Positions 62,727 through 64,000 of a DNA stretch of 64,000 bases are shown piece by piece. The stretch comes from Amoebidium appalachense. Lineage: Eukaryota; Ichthyosporea. The notes under the pieces are model-generated. The model was not told the DNA's origin. It worked only from the letters and a program-made list of their open reading frames with translations, and made no database searches. The stretch spans positions 14,942,001 through 15,006,000 of the forward strand of contig CAVNZM010000001.1 of the NCBI GenBank assembly GCA_963693365.1, read 5' to 3'. A program made the position numbers and the translations under genes. Numbering within the stretch: the stretch's first letter is position 1; every line of letters starts with the position of its first letter.

Positions 62727-63613
62727 AGACTCTCACGTCACTCCGCCCCCGATGAAACCCAATTCCCTTGACTATGTGCACACACACACACGGGTGTATG
62801 CACGTGCAGATACAGAAATTATCTTTGTGACACACACCCACACACACTAGACACGCACACACGCACGCGCGCGCGCACACACACACCTTTACTACAGGTA
62901 AGCCATGCATGCATGCATGTCATGTGATGTGTCTTTATGTGAATGATTCCTGTTGCTTGTAGGAATATATAACGACCATCTCATAGCACATATGACATGG
63001 TTCTTTTCGGCAGAAATGACCGTAAACCATTCGAACCCGATAACTACATTATGCTAGGGTTTGTGTTTGATGCATGAAGGCAGATCAGGTGTTTAGCCTT
63101 ATCATTCTCTTACGATATTTCATTCAACCCTTTCTATGACAACCCTTGGCGGCATTGCAGACCGTGTGGTGGCAGAGTGTATTTAGGATCCCTTAAATGT
63201 CTCTCTTCATGATCGAACAAGTCTTCATTTCCTAAGAGTGTATATGTTTGGCGTTTTGTTTGTTGCCTAAATGTAAAAGTTTCGTACCATATGTAGGCAA
63301 GACGAGTCGCTATCTGTAGTAATACTGACTTGGAAATGGAGACTGAATTAACCGCGATGGTATTAGATATTGTGGGACATTGCACCATTATAATTAATAT
63401 TACGGTGCCAAAACAGTACGGACATTACGGCGGCGTCTTGAGCCTAACCCAAACACTGTAGCATTGACGTGTGTCTTTAATTCATTGACGAGGGCTCAGG
63501 TCTATTCAATAATTATCTTGAACTCGGATGTTTGCTGTTTCGAACTTTATGGCTCGAATGATATAAAGCACACGTGCACTCTAGCAGCTGCTAGGTACCG
63601 TGCTGCAAATAAC

Positions 63614-63647
<34 letters not shown>

Positions 63648-63739
63648 CAACAACAAAAAAAAAAAAAAAAAAAGGACCCTGTTTGAAACATAAGACTTAA
63701 CACATACACACACCTTTCTCTTTCGCACGTGTGCCCACG

Positions 63740-63785
<46 letters not shown>

Positions 63786-64000
63786 AACGCTGGGCGCGCA
63801 CACACACTGCCAAGCGTTACACGTAGCCTAGTTCAGCGGTGGTTGGGCCACATTCATGCAATAAGGGACGTTGATGTTAACATTTGCGGTTTTTATTCTC
63901 CATATAAATTACTTTCGTTTTTTGCCTTTCAGAAAGTATATACCAGCGGCAAGTTGAAAACTAATTTTGTTGTAGGGTCAAAACACTTAAAAACAGTATA
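62727..64000. other. Downstream region, no gene seen
   Basis: The presumed 3' UTR begins after TAA 62726. Contents: short CA and CG runs (62778-62885), unique AT-rich sequence 62900-63610, poly-C then aac/A-rich at 63614-63673, and (CA)n at 63748-63784. Short frames here have no recognisable motif. No RNA gene or clear AATAAA signal was identified. Confidence 0.7.

Noticed and set aside
63134-63388. 84-codon - strand frame near the right edge
   Set aside because: No motif, no low-complexity bias, and no splice or promoter support.

Overview
The window is nuclear DNA from a eukaryote that uses the standard code and spliceosomal introns. It holds three genes: two multi-exon genes on the + strand and one four-exon gene on the - strand between them. 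I rebuilt the exons by hand from splice sites, phase and family homology. Introns and intergenic DNA are saturated with (GT)n/(CA)n, poly-C, poly-G and compound T(n)G(n) or C(n)A(n) tracts, so the longest open frames are mostly translations of repeats. The sequence does not fix the species. Long repeat-filled introns around conserved exons suggest a complex protist or alga, but that is inference. No rRNA, tRNA, prokaryotic insertion sequence or CRISPR array was seen.

Layout. (1) 1-7369, +: the 3' 400 codons of a U2AF65 (U2AF2) orthologue in 11 exons, running off the left edge. (2) 7370-10919: intergenic, with poly-C tracts, one dispersed-repeat fragment and a palindromic fold-back element near 9472-9897. 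(3) 10920-16022, -: a predicted 699-residue secretory single-pass membrane protein with a short beta-helix-like N-terminus. (4) 16023-20526: intergenic, between divergent genes, with an E2F-type site just before the next start. (5) 20527-62726, +: a 49-exon ATRX-type SNF2 remodeller of about 2280 residues. The summed exons give exactly 2281 codons with continuous phase at every junction except three flagged ones. (6) 62727-64000: downstream DNA with no gene seen.

Three observations stand out. The ATRX-type protein appears to carry three consecutive ADD zinc-finger modules where animal and plant ATRX have one. At seven or more exons in both + strand genes, tandem repeats span the exon-intron border, so that extra copies of the real splice site lie in the adjacent intron. 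A dispersed repeat family that ends in poly-C occurs in introns of both + strand genes and between genes.

U2AF65 recognises the polypyrimidine tract at 3' splice sites, and ATRX reads H3K9me3 heterochromatin and remodels nucleosomes at repeats. It is notable, though possibly coincidental, that these two genes sit in DNA where 3' splice sites follow poly-C or (CA)n and the introns are repeat-dense.
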